Source: Bradyrhizobium barranii subsp. apii (GTDB taxonomy: Bacteria; Pseudomonadota; Alphaproteobacteria; Rhizobiales; Xanthobacteraceae). Taken from it: a stretch of DNA of 64,000 nt. This document shows, in pieces, positions 1-7,621 of this stretch. The stretch covers positions 3,470,501 through 3,534,500 of the forward strand of contig NZ_CP096255.1 of assembly GCF_011516635.5 (NCBI RefSeq), given 5' to 3'. A program made the position numbers and the translations under genes. The notes beneath the pieces were generated by a model. That model saw only the letters and a program-made list of their open reading frames with translations, had not been told where the DNA came from and searched no databases. Numbering within the stretch: position 1 is the stretch's first letter; every line of letters starts with the position of its first letter.

Positions 1-1199
1 AGAACTGCGTTCGAGCTTGTTGGCGATGATGGAGGCGATGCTCTTGTAGGTCAGTGCGCTGACCGCGACCGCGCGGGCCGCGATCAGCTCGGCGCGTTCG
101 GGATCAATATCCTTGAACAGCCGAAGCACGCCGAGACAGGTCCGGAATCCCTGTTCGGGATGAGGCCGATTGGCCAGGATGGCGAGAACGAGCCCCTCGG
201 TGTTGGGCCCGATCGACCGCCCCCAGCGCCGGAATCGATCGGGAGTCCACTCGGCGTAACGCCGATGCGCACTGGGCATGTGATCGGGATCAGTGCCGTG
301 CCGGCGGCCGCCATAACGGCGCTGGTGAGCAGCAACACGCAAACCCCGATGGAACAACTCGATGGTCCGGGTGGTGGCGCGAACGTCGACCTGCTCCCGG
401 ATCAGGCCGTGTGGAACTGAGTAGAAGAAGCCGTCGACCTCGACGTGATAATCGAGCGAGACGCGGGCCAGGAGCCATTCCGCGAACTGATAGTCGGCAT
501 CCGGCAACGGCGCCAGGACAGGCATCTCGACGGTCTCGAACAATTGTCGGCGGCTGACGCCGATCCGGCGCATGACGTGGGCGTTGATGCGCTCCAGCGC
601 GGCGGCGATTGCCGCATTCGCCTCAGCCAGCGAGAAGAAGGTCTGCCGGCGAAGCCGCCCGAGGATATAGGTCTGGGCAAAACGCACTCCGGCTTCCACT
701 TTTGCCTTATCCCGGGGCTTTCTTGGCCGTGCCGGAAGGATGCCAACGCCGTAATGGGACGCCATCATCCCGTAGCTGCGATTGATTTCGGGGTCGTAGA
801 ACGACGCCCGGTGCACGCCGGACTTCAGATTGTCAGGGACGACGAGGCGTGGCACCCCGCCAAAGAACCGGAACATTCGGACATGAGCCTCGATCCAGTC
901 CGGAAGTGTCTGCGTCCAGGTCGCCTCGGCGTAGGTGTAATTCGAGGCGCCAAGCACGGCGACGAAGATCTCCGCGTCGCGCACAACCCCGGTTGCGCGA
1001 TCAACGATCATGATCTTCTTGCCGGAGTAATCGACAAAGACCTTGTCGCCGGCCGGATGGTCCTGCCGCATCGTCGGAGACAGCCGCCGCTCGAATTCCC
1101 GGAATAAATCGCAGAACCGGCTGTAGCCATAACCTTCCGGATGGACCGCCCGGTACTCCTCCCACAGCACCATCAGATTGACGCCAGGCCGCTTCAGCT
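1..1199 (-). pseudogene. istA: IstA transposase, C-terminal portion (interrupted)
   Basis: Reverse-strand translation gives a continuous IstA segment with no stop, running off the window start. Recognisable stretches are EEYRAVHPEGYGYSRFC, GDKVFVDYSG (first catalytic Asp region), LGASNYTYAEAT, FFGGVPRLVVPDNLK (second Asp), RPRDKAKVEAGVRF (catalytic Glu) and HPEQGFRTCLG. They match the second IstA in this window region by region, but as a clearly different subtype. The codon before 1199 is broken by the IS66 element that starts at 1200. The piece is not translatable as a complete protein in its present state. Confidence 0.88.
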
Positions 1200-1287
1200 G
1201 TAAGCGTAGCGCCGAGGCCCGTCTGATTGTTTGTGCGGAGTCTTGAGAGCACCGTTAGAAGAGTCATCTTCTGGAAGGGTGCTCACA

Positions 1288-1710
1288 ATGGACGACCATT
1301 CTGACGACATAAGACGACCGTTGTCACCGCGTATTGAAGTGTTCGCTGGCGCAGGTCGAAAGCGCTGGCCGGATGATTTGAAGGCGCAGATTGCGGCGGA
1401 AAGCCTCGAACCGGGGGCGGTTGTAACAGACGTCGCTCGTCGCCATGGCTGCCGGCCCCAGCAGGTGCATGATTGGCGGCGCCGGGCGCGTTTGGGCCAG
1501 TTGGTATTGCCGGCGTCGGCGGACACGCTGTCGTTCGTGCCGGTGGTGTCGGAATTAGCGTTGCCTGCGGCCGCAGAGCCCTCCGGTTCGCCGGAAGCAG
1601 CCATTGTTACGGTTGAGTTCCAGGGCGCGCGCGTGGAGGTGCGCGGGGCGCCTGGCCTTGCTGCGTTGAGCGATGTGTTCATTGCGCTGCGACGGACACG
1701 TTCATGCTGA
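1288..1710 (+). CDS. tnpA: IS66 accessory protein TnpA (HTH)
   Basis: A 140-residue protein with an N-terminal helix-turn-helix of the IS66 OrfA/TnpA kind: RWPDDLKAQIAAESLEPG followed by VTDVARRHGCRPQQVHDW. The C-terminal part (VTVEFQGARVEVRGAPGL ... LSDVFIALR) is the usual low-complexity end of these proteins. ATG 1288 is preferred over upstream starts because the conserved helix-turn-helix begins soon after it. The last codons overlap the start of tnpB by 7 nt, the usual coupled arrangement. TnpA is needed with TnpB for IS66 transposition in studied members; its biochemical role is not settled. Confidence 0.9.
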   Translation: MDDHSDDIRRPLSPRIEVFAGAGRKRWPDDLKAQIAAESLEPGAVVTDVARRHGCRPQQVHDWRRRARLGQLVLPASADTLSFVPVVSELALPAAAEPSGSPEAAIVTVEFQGARVEVRGAPGLAALSDVFIALRRTRSC

Positions 1711-2057
1711 CGATGCCGGCGAGCCTCATGATCTACGTGGCGACGCAACCTGTGGACTTCAGGAAGGGTGCAGAGGGCTTGGCGCTGCTGGCGAAGGATA
1801 CGCTGGGCCATGACCCGATGAAGGGCGTGGCGGTGGTGTTCCGTGCGAAGCGCGCCGATCGGGTGAAGATCGTCGTCTGGGATGGCAGCGGCCTTGTGAT
1901 GTACTGGAAGCGGCTCGATGGCAGCGGCTTCAAATGGCCACCCATCGTGGCCGGTGTGATGCGGATGAATGGGGCCCAGCTGTCAGCACTGCTGGCCGGC
2001 ATGGATTGGACGCGCATGCACGCGCCTCGGATCCCGCAGCCGAAAGCGCTTGCGTAA
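1704..2057 (+). CDS. tnpB: IS66 accessory protein TnpB
   Basis: A 117-residue protein of the IS66 OrfB/TnpB family. The signature is MIYVATQPVDFRKGAEGL near the N-terminus, then VVFRAKRADRVKIVVWDGSG and the aromatic WKRLDGSGFKWP. It is the normal length for the family. It overlaps tnpA by 7 nt and is followed 51 nt later by tnpC. Its function in transposition is known only genetically. Nothing is broken or missing. Confidence 0.95.
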   Translation: MLTMPASLMIYVATQPVDFRKGAEGLALLAKDTLGHDPMKGVAVVFRAKRADRVKIVVWDGSGLVMYWKRLDGSGFKWPPIVAGVMRMNGAQLSALLAGMDWTRMHAPRIPQPKALA

Positions 2058-2108
2058 AAATGCAAATCATCGCTGCATCGTGACGCGAAGCATGGCAAGC
2101 TCGGGCCA

Positions 2109-3674
2109 ATGAGTGATTTGCCTGATGAGCTACCGAGCGATCCAGCCGAGTTGCGTGCCTTTGCCGCGGCTCTGCTGGATCGCTGCGCCCGGCTCGAGCG
2201 GTTGCTCAAGCTTGCGAAAGATGCGCAGTTCGGTCGGTCCTCGGAAAAGCTGGACGCTGATCAGCTGCAGCTTGTTCTGGAGGATATCGATCAGGCCGTT
2301 GCGGCTCTCGAAGCCGCCGAGAATCGTGCCAATCCCAAAACAGGCGAGAAGAGAGCTGCCGCGCGCAGAGCCAACCGTGGTCAGCTGCCGGAGCATTTGC
2401 CGCGCGTCATCGAGACTATGATGCCGGCCGAGAGCTGCTGCCCGTCTTGTAAGGGCAACCTCTTCGAGATTGGTCAGGATGAGAGCCAGAGGCTCGACGT
2501 CGTTCCGGCGCAGTATCGCGTCATCATCACCCGCCGTCCCAAGCTGGCCTGCCGCGCCTGTCATGGCGTCGTCCTGCAGCACGCGGCTCCCGAGCGATTG
2601 ATCAGGGGAGGATTGCCCACCGAGCGGCTGGTCGCGCATGTGATCGATGCCAAGTATCACTGGCATTTGCCGCTTTACCGCCAGGCGCAGATGCTGGCGA
2701 CGCACGGAATAGCGCTGGATCGTTCCACGCTCGCCTTCTGGGTCGGCTATGCCGCCCAGGAATTGAAGCCCGTGTGGCATCGTCTGCGCCAGCTTCTGCT
2801 CGCCTCCTCGAAGCTCTGTGTCGATGAGACCCCGGCGCCGGTGCTGGATCCGGGGCGCGGCAGAACAAAAACCGGCTACTTCTGGGCGCTGTCACGCGAT
2901 GACAGGCCTTGGGCCGGACCTGATCCGCCTGGGGTAGTCTATGCCTATGCACCGGGCCGCGGCGCCGTTCATGGCTTGCGGCTGCTGGAGGGCTATCGCG
3001 GCATCATCCACTGCGACGGCTATCAGGCTTACAAGACCATGACCCGAGAGACGCGTGCGGACGCCCTGTCCGGGACGCTCGCCTTCTGCTGGTCGCATCT
3101 GCGGCGCCAGTTTGTGAAGATCGAGCGGGAGGCTGCGCCTGCGCCAGCTCCGGTTGCCCGCGAGGCTCTTGAGCGCATCGCCCAGCTTTACGCGGTCGAG
3201 AAGGCCCTCCGCGGCCGATCTGCGGACGAGCGCCGTGCTGGCCGACAAGCGCATACCCGGCCTCTGGTTGCAGCCTTGAAGCAGTGGTTTGAGGCCAAGC
3301 TCGATCACCTTGCGCAGAAGAGCGACACGGCGAAGGCTTTGCGCTATGCACTACGTCATTGGGACGGCCTGACGCTCTATCTTGATGATGGGCGCATCGA
3401 AATGGACACGAATGCTGTCGAGCGTGCGATGCGACCGATCAAGCTCAACGCCAAGAACTCTCTTTTTGCCGGTTGCGACGAAGGCGCCGGGAATTGGGCA
3501 TTGCTGGCTTCGCTCATTGAGACCTGTAAGCTCAATGGCTTCAGTGCCGAGCACTGGCTCGCTGACGTTCTCGCCAAGCTCGTCAATGGTTGGCCTGCAG
3601 CGCGACTGGACGAACTGCTTCCCTGGGCGTCGACCTATACGATGCATACACGCGATCCGAGGCTGGCGGCATGA
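2109..3674 (+). CDS. tnpC: IS66-family transposase TnpC
   Basis: A 521-residue transposase in the usual IS66 layout: an N-terminal coiled segment (DPAELRAFAAALLDRCARLE); a zinc-finger-like region with CPSCKGN and CRACHG; a DDE core with VDETPAPVLD, IHCDGYQAYK and the C-terminal MDTNAVERAMRPIKLNAKN carrying the catalytic Glu; and the short conserved C-terminus LADVLAKLVNGWPAARLDELLPW. ATG 2109 lies 51 nt after tnpB. The frame is intact and full length, so this enzyme is probably functional. The passenger gene starts inside its stop codon. Confidence 0.96.
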   Translation: MSDLPDELPSDPAELRAFAAALLDRCARLERLLKLAKDAQFGRSSEKLDADQLQLVLEDIDQAVAALEAAENRANPKTGEKRAAARRANRGQLPEHLPRVIETMMPAESCCPSCKGNLFEIGQDESQRLDVVPAQYRVIITRRPKLACRACHGVVLQHAAPERLIRGGLPTERLVAHVIDAKYHWHLPLYRQAQMLATHGIALDRSTLAFWVGYAAQELKPVWHRLRQLLLASSKLCVDETPAPVLDPGRGRTKTGYFWALSRDDRPWAGPDPPGVVYAYAPGRGAVHGLRLLEGYRGIIHCDGYQAYKTMTRETRADALSGTLAFCWSHLRRQFVKIEREAAPAPAPVAREALERIAQLYAVEKALRGRSADERRAGRQAHTRPLVAALKQWFEAKLDHLAQKSDTAKALRYALRHWDGLTLYLDDGRIEMDTNAVERAMRPIKLNAKNSLFAGCDEGAGNWALLASLIETCKLNGFSAEHWLADVLAKLVNGWPAARLDELLPWASTYTMHTRDPRLAA

Positions 3675-4273
3675 GCCTGAACACGACCGCGGTCCGGATC
3701 AAGGTGACCCTCAAGGATGTGAAGCCGGAGGTGATGCGTCGCCTTGTCGTACCCGTCACCCTGCGCCTTGATCGGCTGCATCTGACGCTTCAGGAGGCAT
3801 TCGGCTGGACGAACAGTCACCTCTTCGAGTTCTTTGCTGGTGAGGCACATTGGGGGATTCCCGACCCCGACAATGATTACGGTCACCAGCCCATGGATGC
3901 CCGCAAAGCGCGGCTGTGCGATATCGTTCGCGAGACCGGCGCCAAGACGATCCACTATCTCTATGACTTCGGCGACAGCTGGGACCATGTGATCAAGCTC
4001 GAAAAATGGTTCGAGAACACCACGACGGAGGGGCTTCCCTTCCTGCTCGAGGCCGCCGGTCGTTGTCCTCCGGAAGACGTCGGCGGTGCGCCAGGCTATG
4101 CCGAATACCTCGCCGCCATCAGCGACCCCGCCCATCCCGAGCACGGACACATGCGCCTCTGGGGCCCGGAGCGGTTCGATCCCAACGTCGTCGACCGGAA
4201 GGCACTCGAAGCCGCCGTCAACGCGTTGTCCGACACAAGGAAGCCGCGGCGACGCGCCACGCGAACAAAATAG
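3671..4273 (+). CDS. Plasmid pRiA4b ORF-3-like protein, passenger of IS66
   Basis: A 200-residue protein of the pRiA4b ORF-3 family. It shows the diagnostic VTLKDVKPEVMRRLVVP, LTLQEAFGWTNSHLFEF, YLYDFGDSWDHVIKLE and GRCPPEDVGGAPGYAEYL. ATG 3671 overlaps the tnpC stop as ATGA, so translation is probably coupled. The right inverted repeat of the element lies only about 40 bp after its stop, so it is physically part of the IS. The family has no established biochemical role; members occur on plasmids and near IS66 genes. I infer a cargo or accessory function only from position. Confidence 0.9.
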   Translation: MSLNTTAVRIKVTLKDVKPEVMRRLVVPVTLRLDRLHLTLQEAFGWTNSHLFEFFAGEAHWGIPDPDNDYGHQPMDARKARLCDIVRETGAKTIHYLYDFGDSWDHVIKLEKWFENTTTEGLPFLLEAAGRCPPEDVGGAPGYAEYLAAISDPAHPEHGHMRLWGPERFDPNVVDRKALEAAVNALSDTRKPRRRATRTK

Positions 4274-4314
4274 GCGTCAAGCGCCATTCAAAAGGGCCGC
4301 AGAGCTACGCTTAC

Positions 4315-4536
4315 CTTCAGCTCACAGGCCAGCGAGGCCCAATCCGGCTCCCGGCGCCGGCGGAAGCCGCGCCTGACGCCGGCATGGGCAAACAGACGTT
4401 GTTCAAGAACGGCGTCGGTCAGATCGCCCGCCAAAGGCCACGCCAGCCCGGCAGTCGAGGCACGCTTGAGATTGTCCTGGATCGTGCTGCGCGCCACCCC
4501 GAGCGTGCGCCCGATCTCCCGGGCGCTCACCCCATC
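4315..4536 (-). pseudogene. istA: IstA, middle fragment with helix-turn-helix
   Basis: Reverse-strand translation reads DGVSAREIGRTLGVARSTIQ, then LAWPLAGDLTDAVLEQRLF and RREPDWASLACELK, the N-terminal helix-turn-helix region of IstA. It continues exactly into the 1-1199 piece (ELK then RPGVNLMV) when the IS66 element and one 8-bp duplication are removed. At the other side it joins the N-terminal piece at 7129-7195 through the Asp-Gly-Val codons. An open frame with an ATG exists here only because IS21-B terminal sequence supplies it. Confidence 0.88.
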
Positions 4537-4612
4537 TGCATATTTCAGTGATCGTGAGCAGCGATTTCGCGCGATCATGAGCGCCGAATTCAGACGATCG
4601 TGAGCAGCCTCG
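4537..4612. repeat. IS21-B left terminal repeats
   Basis: Three GATCGTGAGCA-like units (GATCGTGAGCAGC, GATCATGAGCGCC, GATCGTGAGCAGC) lie just inside the left end. IS21 elements typically carry such multiple terminal transposase-binding repeats. They are matched in inverted orientation near 7028-7128. Confidence 0.8.
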
Positions 4613-4635
4613 CTCCGGCCGAGGCGGTGATAGGG

Positions 4636-5397
4636 TCAGCGTTCTGGCTGCTCGTCAAGGGTGATGGTTTTGGCGTTGCGTTTTCGCATGCTTTCGCCAG
4701 CAAGCTGGAGGCGGTGAGCGTTGTGGACGAGGCGATCCAGAATCGCGTCGCCTAGCGTGGGATCTCCGATAACTTCGTGCCATGTGTCCACAGGGAGTTG
4801 GCTGGTTACGATGGTGGAGGAGCGGCCATGGCGATCGTCAAGGATTTCCAGTAGATCGCGCCGCTCGGCAGCGGTGAGCACCGACAATCCCCAATCATCC
4901 AAAATCAGAACCTGGGCGCGGCCAAGGGTTTTGAGCAAGCGGGCATAACGTCCATCGCCCCGCGCGAGCCCCAACGCTTCGAACAATCTTGGGACGCGGT
5001 GATAGAGGACCGAGCGATTATCTCGGCAGGCCTTGTGGCCGAGGGCACAGGCTAACCAACTTTTGCCCAATCCGGTCGCCCCGGTTATGAGCAAATTCTC
5101 GTGGCGATCGATCCAGTCGCCGCTGGCGAGCTTGGCGAAGACGGCCCGGTCGATACCCCGCGGCGTGCGCAAATCGACGTCCTCCACGCAGGCATTCTGG
5201 CGGAGCGAGGCCAGCTTGAGGCGCGTGGTGAGCCGCCTGGTGTCGCGTTCCGCCGCTTCCCGGTCGACCAGCAGGCCGATGCGATCTTCGAACGGCAAGG
5301 CTTCGAGATCAGGCGATCGTCGCTGCTCCTCGAAGGCCTTGGCCATGCCGCTCAAGCCGAGCTCGATCAGGCGTTCGTGGGTGGGATGGTTGAGCAT
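4636..5397 (-). CDS. istB: IS21 helper ATPase IstB
   Basis: A 253-residue DnaC/IstB-like AAA+ ATPase. Walker A is GATGLGKS (about residues 106-113) and Walker B is VLILDDWG; sensor-type TSQLPVDTWHE follows. The N-terminal HERLIELGLSGMAKAFEEQ is typical of IstB. It oligomerises on DNA and activates the IstA transposase for target selection in characterised IS21 systems. It lies 16 nt downstream of istA on the same strand. It is full length with no lesions. Confidence 0.95.
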   Translation of the reverse strand: MLNHPTHERLIELGLSGMAKAFEEQRRSPDLEALPFEDRIGLLVDREAAERDTRRLTTRLKLASLRQNACVEDVDLRTPRGIDRAVFAKLASGDWIDRHENLLITGATGLGKSWLACALGHKACRDNRSVLYHRVPRLFEALGLARGDGRYARLLKTLGRAQVLILDDWGLSVLTAAERRDLLEILDDRHGRSSTIVTSQLPVDTWHEVIGDPTLGDAILDRLVHNAHRLQLAGESMRKRNAKTITLDEQPER

Positions 5398-5413
5398 ACA
5401 GGTCTCCTTGGCT

Positions 5414-6955
5414 TCAGTGAAAATAATCGCGGCCGCGGATGTTGCCGTGGCGCAGGGGTTGGTGTTCGGAGGGCTCGTCGAGAAAGGTACGATCCAGACC
5501 GTTCTGGAGGATGGAGCGGATCGAGGCGACGGATCGCGCCTTGATCAGAATGCCGCGCCGGCAGGCCGCTTCGACGCGCTCCGCGCTGTAGCTTTTGACC
5601 AGTGACAGAATGCCGAGGCAGGTGCGAAAGCCTTGCTCGGGATGCGGCCGGGCCGCGATCACGGCCTGGAAGAAGGCGGCGGTCGACGGACCGATCCGCT
5701 CGCCGGCGACGATCACTCCGGCGGGCGTCCATTGACCGTAGCGCCGATGGGCGCTGGGCATATGGTCGGCGATGGTGGTGTGGCCCCGCCGGTTGGGCGC
5801 GCGGGCGTGGCTGGCGATCCTGCGGCCGTTGTGGAAGATCTCGACCGTTCTGTCATCGATGCGTGCGTCGACAAGCTCACGGATGAGCCGATACGGCGCG
5901 GAATACCAGTGTCCATCGATCTCGATATGATAGTCGGGGCCGATCCGGCATCGCTTCCAGCGTGCGAAAGCGTAAGCCTGGTCCGGCAGCTTTGTAAGCT
6001 TGGGCTTGTCGAGCTCGGCGAACAGTTCGGCGCGACTGGCGCCAAAGTCGCGCATCTGCCTTGCATTGAGTTCGACGACGAGTGTTTTGATGGCTGCGTT
6101 CAGCTCCGCCAACGAAAAGAAGCGTTGGTTGCGCAGCCGCGCCAGAATCCATCGCTGGGCGACTTGCACCGCAACTTCGACCTTTGCCTTATCTTTTGGG
6201 CGCCGCGGCCGGGCTGCGAGAATGGCCGTGCCGTAATGGCTCGCCATCTCGGCATAGGTTCGGTTGAGGCCGGGATCGTGGCGGTCGGGATTGGTGACGG
6301 CGGCCTTGAGATTGTCGCAGACTACGAATGTCGGCACGCCGCCGAGGAAGGCGAAAAGATTGATGTGGACCCGGATCCAGTCGGCGAGCCCCTCGCTTGG
6401 ACAGGCCTCGGCATAGGTATAGTTGGAGGCGCCCATCGCCGCGACGAACAGCTTCATCGACTGCACTTCCCCGTTTGAGGGATCGATGACGTCGATGGTG
6501 TCGCCGGCGAAATCCACGAAAACCTTCTCGCCGCCCAGATGCGTCTGCCGCATCGAAGGCCGGGCTCGCCCCTTCCAGGCCTCGTACGTCGTGCAGAACC
6601 AGGTGTAGCCGAAGCCATCGGGATGGGTGGCGCGATACTCGTCCCACAGCAGCCGACGGGTCACGTTGCGTCGGCGCAGCTCCTTGTCGACATAGCCCCA
6701 GTCGGGAACGGCCCGCTGGGGGCTCTGCGACGCAGGCCTCGGCGCCGGGAAAAGCAGCAGCTCCAGGTCCTCGTCGCTCATTCCGGCCGGCAACGGCCAG
6801 TTCAGCCCGGCAGCCCCGGCTCGGCGTAGATAGCTGTGCACGGCGCCGTTGCTGATGCCCAAGGTGCGCGCGATGGCTCGCTCCGGCAAGCCTTGAACAT
6901 GTTTTAAGCGGAGAACCTCTTTGATCCGGCGCATCGACAATCTCTGGGTGGGCAT
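5414..6955 (-). CDS. istA: IS21 transposase IstA
   Basis: A 513-residue IstA: N-terminal helix-turn-helix (RIKEVLRLKHVQGLPERAIA then TLGISNGAVHSYLRRAG), an rve-type DDE integrase core with GEKVFVDFAGDT (Asp), FVVCDNLKAAVT (Asp) and PKDKAKVEVAVQVAQRWIL (Glu), and a C-terminal beta-barrel region with HWYSAPYRL and HPEQGFRTCLGIL. ATG 6955 is the natural start just inside the terminal repeats. The product cuts and joins the ends of the element with help from IstB. It appears intact. Confidence 0.95.
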   Translation of the reverse strand: MPTQRLSMRRIKEVLRLKHVQGLPERAIARTLGISNGAVHSYLRRAGAAGLNWPLPAGMSDEDLELLLFPAPRPASQSPQRAVPDWGYVDKELRRRNVTRRLLWDEYRATHPDGFGYTWFCTTYEAWKGRARPSMRQTHLGGEKVFVDFAGDTIDVIDPSNGEVQSMKLFVAAMGASNYTYAEACPSEGLADWIRVHINLFAFLGGVPTFVVCDNLKAAVTNPDRHDPGLNRTYAEMASHYGTAILAARPRRPKDKAKVEVAVQVAQRWILARLRNQRFFSLAELNAAIKTLVVELNARQMRDFGASRAELFAELDKPKLTKLPDQAYAFARWKRCRIGPDYHIEIDGHWYSAPYRLIRELVDARIDDRTVEIFHNGRRIASHARAPNRRGHTTIADHMPSAHRRYGQWTPAGVIVAGERIGPSTAAFFQAVIAARPHPEQGFRTCLGILSLVKSYSAERVEAACRRGILIKARSVASIRSILQNGLDRTFLDEPSEHQPLRHGNIRGRDYFH

Positions 6956-7027
6956 CGGCCTTCCTCGTTCACTGACGAGGCAGTTCCTAAGCCGGTTGAG
7001 TTGTCGGCCGAAGCGGGCTGAGTTGCT

Positions 7028-7128
7028 GAAAAGCTGCTCACGATCCCGCGAAATCCGTGCTCACGATCGTCTGAAATCTCTGCTCACGATCCCCTGAAAT
7101 CCGTGCTCACGATCCCGCGAAACATGCA
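7028..7128. repeat. IS21-B right terminal repeats
   Basis: Four units of the type TGCTCACGATC(C/G)...GAAATC recur at roughly 25-bp spacing and end at ...ACATGCA, inverted relative to the left end at 4537. They are the probable IstA binding sites of element B. Confidence 0.85.
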
Positions 7129-7195
7129 CACCATCACGGGCAAGCCGCAGCATCTGTCGTATCTGTCGCATGGTCAGTTCTCTCTTGGCCGGCAT
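7129..7195 (-). pseudogene. istA: IstA, N-terminal fragment of element A
   Basis: ATG 7195 on the minus strand begins MPAKRELTMRQIRQMLRLAR followed by DGV, the conserved start of this IstA subtype. The frame is then broken by IS21-B at 7128 and continues at 4536. The fragment fixes both the original istA start and the insertion point of IS21-B. Confidence 0.88.
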
Positions 7196-7257
7196 CCGCT
7201 TCCCCTCGTGGATCAACGAGGGACTTGATGCCTGAAGGACTGACCCAAACGAAAACG

Positions 7258-7390
7258 CCGACTTCCAAAACCCGGCCGGCTTCAAATCGGAATGCCGGCC
7301 GGTTTCATTTCGGAATCGTGGCCGGCTTCAAATCGGAACGATGGCCGGCTTCAAGTCGGAATACCCGGCCGGAATAAATCGGAATCCGCA
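7258..7390. repeat. Terminal repeat array of IS21 element A
   Basis: About five degenerate ~23-bp units of the form (T/C)GGCCGGCTTCAAATCGGAA lie in tandem, ending in TCCGCA at 7390. They sit upstream of the element A istA start, where IS21 elements carry repeated transposase sites. The spacing is regular and there is no unique spacer content, so this is not a CRISPR. Confidence 0.75.
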
Positions 7391-7449
7391 ATTGAAAGCG
7401 TGCTTTTTAAAGAATCGAGACTATAAGGACCCGATGAACGAAGGAAAAT

Positions 7450-7621
7450 GGCAGAGCCTCGGTGGGATGCCGCTCTCGATGATATGGGGTGGCGCCGGCG
7501 CCTGGGTCACGCCGTCGCGATTCCTGTAGGCGTATTTCGGGCGGCGCGTCCGATCATCCGGAACTTCGCCGGCATCACGTCCAGACGCGCCGACACGTCC
7601 TCGCCGATCAGAACCTTCTTC
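7450..7621 (-). pseudogene. tnpC: IS66 tnpC remnant, middle fragment
   Basis: Reverse-strand translation contains LKKVLIGEDVSARLDVMPAK and, after small frame changes, RRPKYAYRN and a HIIESGIP-like stretch. These correspond to the zinc-finger/linker region of IS66 TnpC. It is continuous with the fragment at 9162-9520 once the IS5-like element is removed. The rest of the gene is gone; element A ends at 7390 to its left, with no recognisable sequence between. Confidence 0.75.

Larger units (their letters stand above)
1200..4314 (+). mobile_element. Intact IS66-family insertion sequence (3115 bp) with passenger gene
   Basis: The ends are inverted repeats: GTAAGCGTAGCGCCGAGGCC at the left and, reversed, GTAAGCGTAGCTCTGCGGCC at the right. 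GTAA ends are typical of IS66. The element is flanked by a perfect 8-bp direct repeat CTTCAGCT (1192-1199 and 4315-4322), the duplication length expected for IS66. It carries tnpA, tnpB and tnpC in the usual order plus a fourth gene overlapping the tnpC stop. It is inserted in the istA of IS21 element A. With all frames open and a perfect duplication, it looks recent and possibly active. Confidence 0.95.
4537..7128 (-). mobile_element. Complete IS21-family element B (2592 bp)
   Basis: The ends are inverted repeats beginning TGCA: TGCATATTTCAGTGATCGTG at the left and, reversed, TGCATGTTTCGCGGGATCGT at the right. Internal GATCGTGAGCA-type repeats follow at both ends. The flanks CCCCATC (4530-4536) and CACCATC (7129-7135) form a 7-bp target duplication with one mismatch. 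Removing the element and one flank restores ...LARDGVSAREIG... in the host istA. Both istA and istB are full length, so it appears complete. Confidence 0.92.
1..7390 (-). mobile_element. IS21-family element A, left end outside window, interrupted by two other IS elements
   Basis: The minus-strand istA of this element is present in three pieces (1-1199, 4315-4536 and 7129-7195). They join in frame once the IS66 element at 1200-4314 and the IS21 element at 4537-7128 are removed with one copy of each target duplication. The right terminus is an array of degenerate ~23-bp repeats ending in ...CCGCA at 7390; on the reverse strand this starts TGCGG, matching the TG...CA ends of IS21 elements. The istB of this element would lie left of position 1. 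Seen: the three istA pieces and the repeat array. Inferred: the exact right end. Confidence 0.8.

Noticed and set aside
445-1107. A 220-codon plus-strand frame at the left edge
   Set aside because: The opposite strand encodes an unmistakable IstA segment through the whole interval.
7258-7390. Possible CRISPR-like array
   Set aside because: Units are directly contiguous, degenerate and lack unique spacers; they fit IS21 terminal repeats.
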